Shown here: piece by piece, positions 5,544 through 5,767 of the stretch
Layout: each line of letters begins with the position of its first letter
Position numbering within the stretch: position 1 is the stretch's first letter
Source of the DNA: Prevotellaceae bacterium
GTDB taxonomy: Bacteria > Bacteroidota > Bacteroidia > Bacteroidales > UBA932
Assembly: GCA_031275145.1 (NCBI GenBank)
Contig: JAISPE010000106.1
Coordinates: 1-5,767 of the forward strand
Reading direction: 5' to 3'
Length of the DNA: 5,767 bases
Made by a program: the position numbers and the translations under genes
Notes under the pieces: generated by a model
Database searches by the model: none
What the model was told of the DNA's origin: nothing
The model's input: only the letters and a program-made list of their open reading frames with translations

Positions 5544-5639
5544 TTTTGACATAATTAACAGAACCTTTAGCTCGACGAAGTCAATTTTCATAATTTACAA
5601 AGTCTGTTAATTTTGCAAATTTTGTTAATTATGTCAAAA
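5544..5639. repeat. Large imperfect palindromic repeat unit
   Basis: TTTTGACATAATTAACA (5544-5560) is exactly inverted at 5623-5639, giving 17-bp arms around 62 bases. The right copy of the 43-bp repeat lies across the left arm and the loop. Further copies of the pieces occur around it: CTTTTGACA at 5523-5531 and 5543-5551 (20-bp period), and TGTTAATTTTG at 5605-5615 beside TGTTAATT at 5623-5630. A, T and short motifs dominate. It has the look of a non-coding dispersed element or miniature transposon remnant; no transposase or clear target-site duplication is seen. Confidence 0.6.
5556..5598 (-). repeat. Right copy of 43-bp perfect inverted repeat
   Basis: This is the exact reverse complement of 347-389. 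It carries the sequence that reads CTTTAGCTCGACGAAGTC in its middle on the plus strand. It is embedded in the 17-bp-arm palindrome at 5544-5639, whereas the left copy is next to a different hairpin (308-340), so only the 43 bases are shared by the two sites. Confidence 0.9.
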
Positions 5640-5648
5640 AAAAGGGGG

Positions 5649-5767
5649 TTACTTCAACCATTCCTTTATCAGCGCCATATCTATTTCTTCTGCCGGATTG
5701 AATTTGTCCGAAGCCATGTACTGTTCGATGCTTCGGCGGAACTGCCGCATAGCAGGACTGTCCGAAT
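5649..5767 (-). CDS. C-terminal end of an unidentified gene (partial)
   Basis: The minus strand enters the window in an open frame of 38 codons ending in TAA (5649-5651). The peptide includes MRQFRRSIEQYM, then ASDKFNPAEEIDM, and ends ALIKEWLK. It is charged and appears helical, as expected of a soluble protein's C-terminus, and the composition looks like genuine coding sequence. No family is recognised. The stop is followed within a few bases by a C5T8 run and the palindromic repeat at 5544-5639, so the repeat unit begins immediately behind this gene. It is on the same strand as the kinase operon but separated by more than 500 bp and a divergent remnant, so it is not part of that operon. Confidence 0.6.
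   Translation of the reverse strand, partial: SDSPAMRQFRRSIEQYMASDKFNPAEEIDMALIKEWLK

Noticed and set aside
1..5767. CRISPR array, tRNA, rRNA, riboswitch or complete insertion sequence
   Set aside because: No regularly spaced direct-repeat array, no tRNA-like cloverleaf, no recognised riboswitch core and no transposase reading frame were seen.

Overview
The window looks like a Bacteroidetes genome, probably Bacteroidales. The evidence is a CarboxypepD_reg-like plus beta-barrel outer-membrane protein, a LytS-type kinase paired with a LytTR regulator, promoters of the TAnnTTTG (-7) type, and mostly AT-rich ribosome-binding regions. The exact genus cannot be read from the sequence.

Core locus (about 627-5166, all on the minus strand). 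In transcription order it holds a four-TM sensor histidine kinase (4078-5115), a LytTR response regulator 14 bp downstream (3293-4063), a 203-bp gap, and an 820-residue outer-membrane beta-barrel protein with an N-terminal carboxypeptidase-regulatory-like domain and a plug (627-3089). A good Bacteroidetes -7 box (TATATTTG, 5159-5166) precedes the kinase. Kinase and regulator are clearly an operon. The barrel gene is either read through from them or started from its own weaker promoter in the gap, where it could be a target of the regulator. The likely theme is envelope signalling coupled to one outer-membrane protein; the ligand is unknown.

Left flank (1-626). There is no intact gene. A leftward promoter (72-79) probably serves a gene beyond the window. 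The rest is packed with short palindromic, REP-like modules of at least four kinds (201-213, 246-264, 308-340, and an inverted pair at 420-446 and 548-574). Between the inverted pair lies a 28-codon protein-like fragment (446-529, minus) that resembles part of the C-terminal region of SusD/RagB proteins.

Right flank (5116-5767). It holds the kinase promoter, a 20-bp-period direct repeat (5304-5332), and a promoter and strong Shine-Dalgarno that lead into a gene remnant (5410-5499, plus) resembling the extreme N-terminus of Bacteroidetes AAA/DUF4143 ATPases, broken off after about 22 codons. A large imperfect palindromic repeat (5544-5639) follows, then the C-terminal 38 codons of an unidentified minus-strand gene (5649-5767).

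The most striking structure that the genes do not explain is a perfect 43-bp inverted repeat (347-389 and 5556-5598) that brackets the whole kinase-regulator-barrel locus. Gene debris lies near it on both sides. The locus therefore sits between dispersed repeats, at what look like rearrangement or insertion scars.
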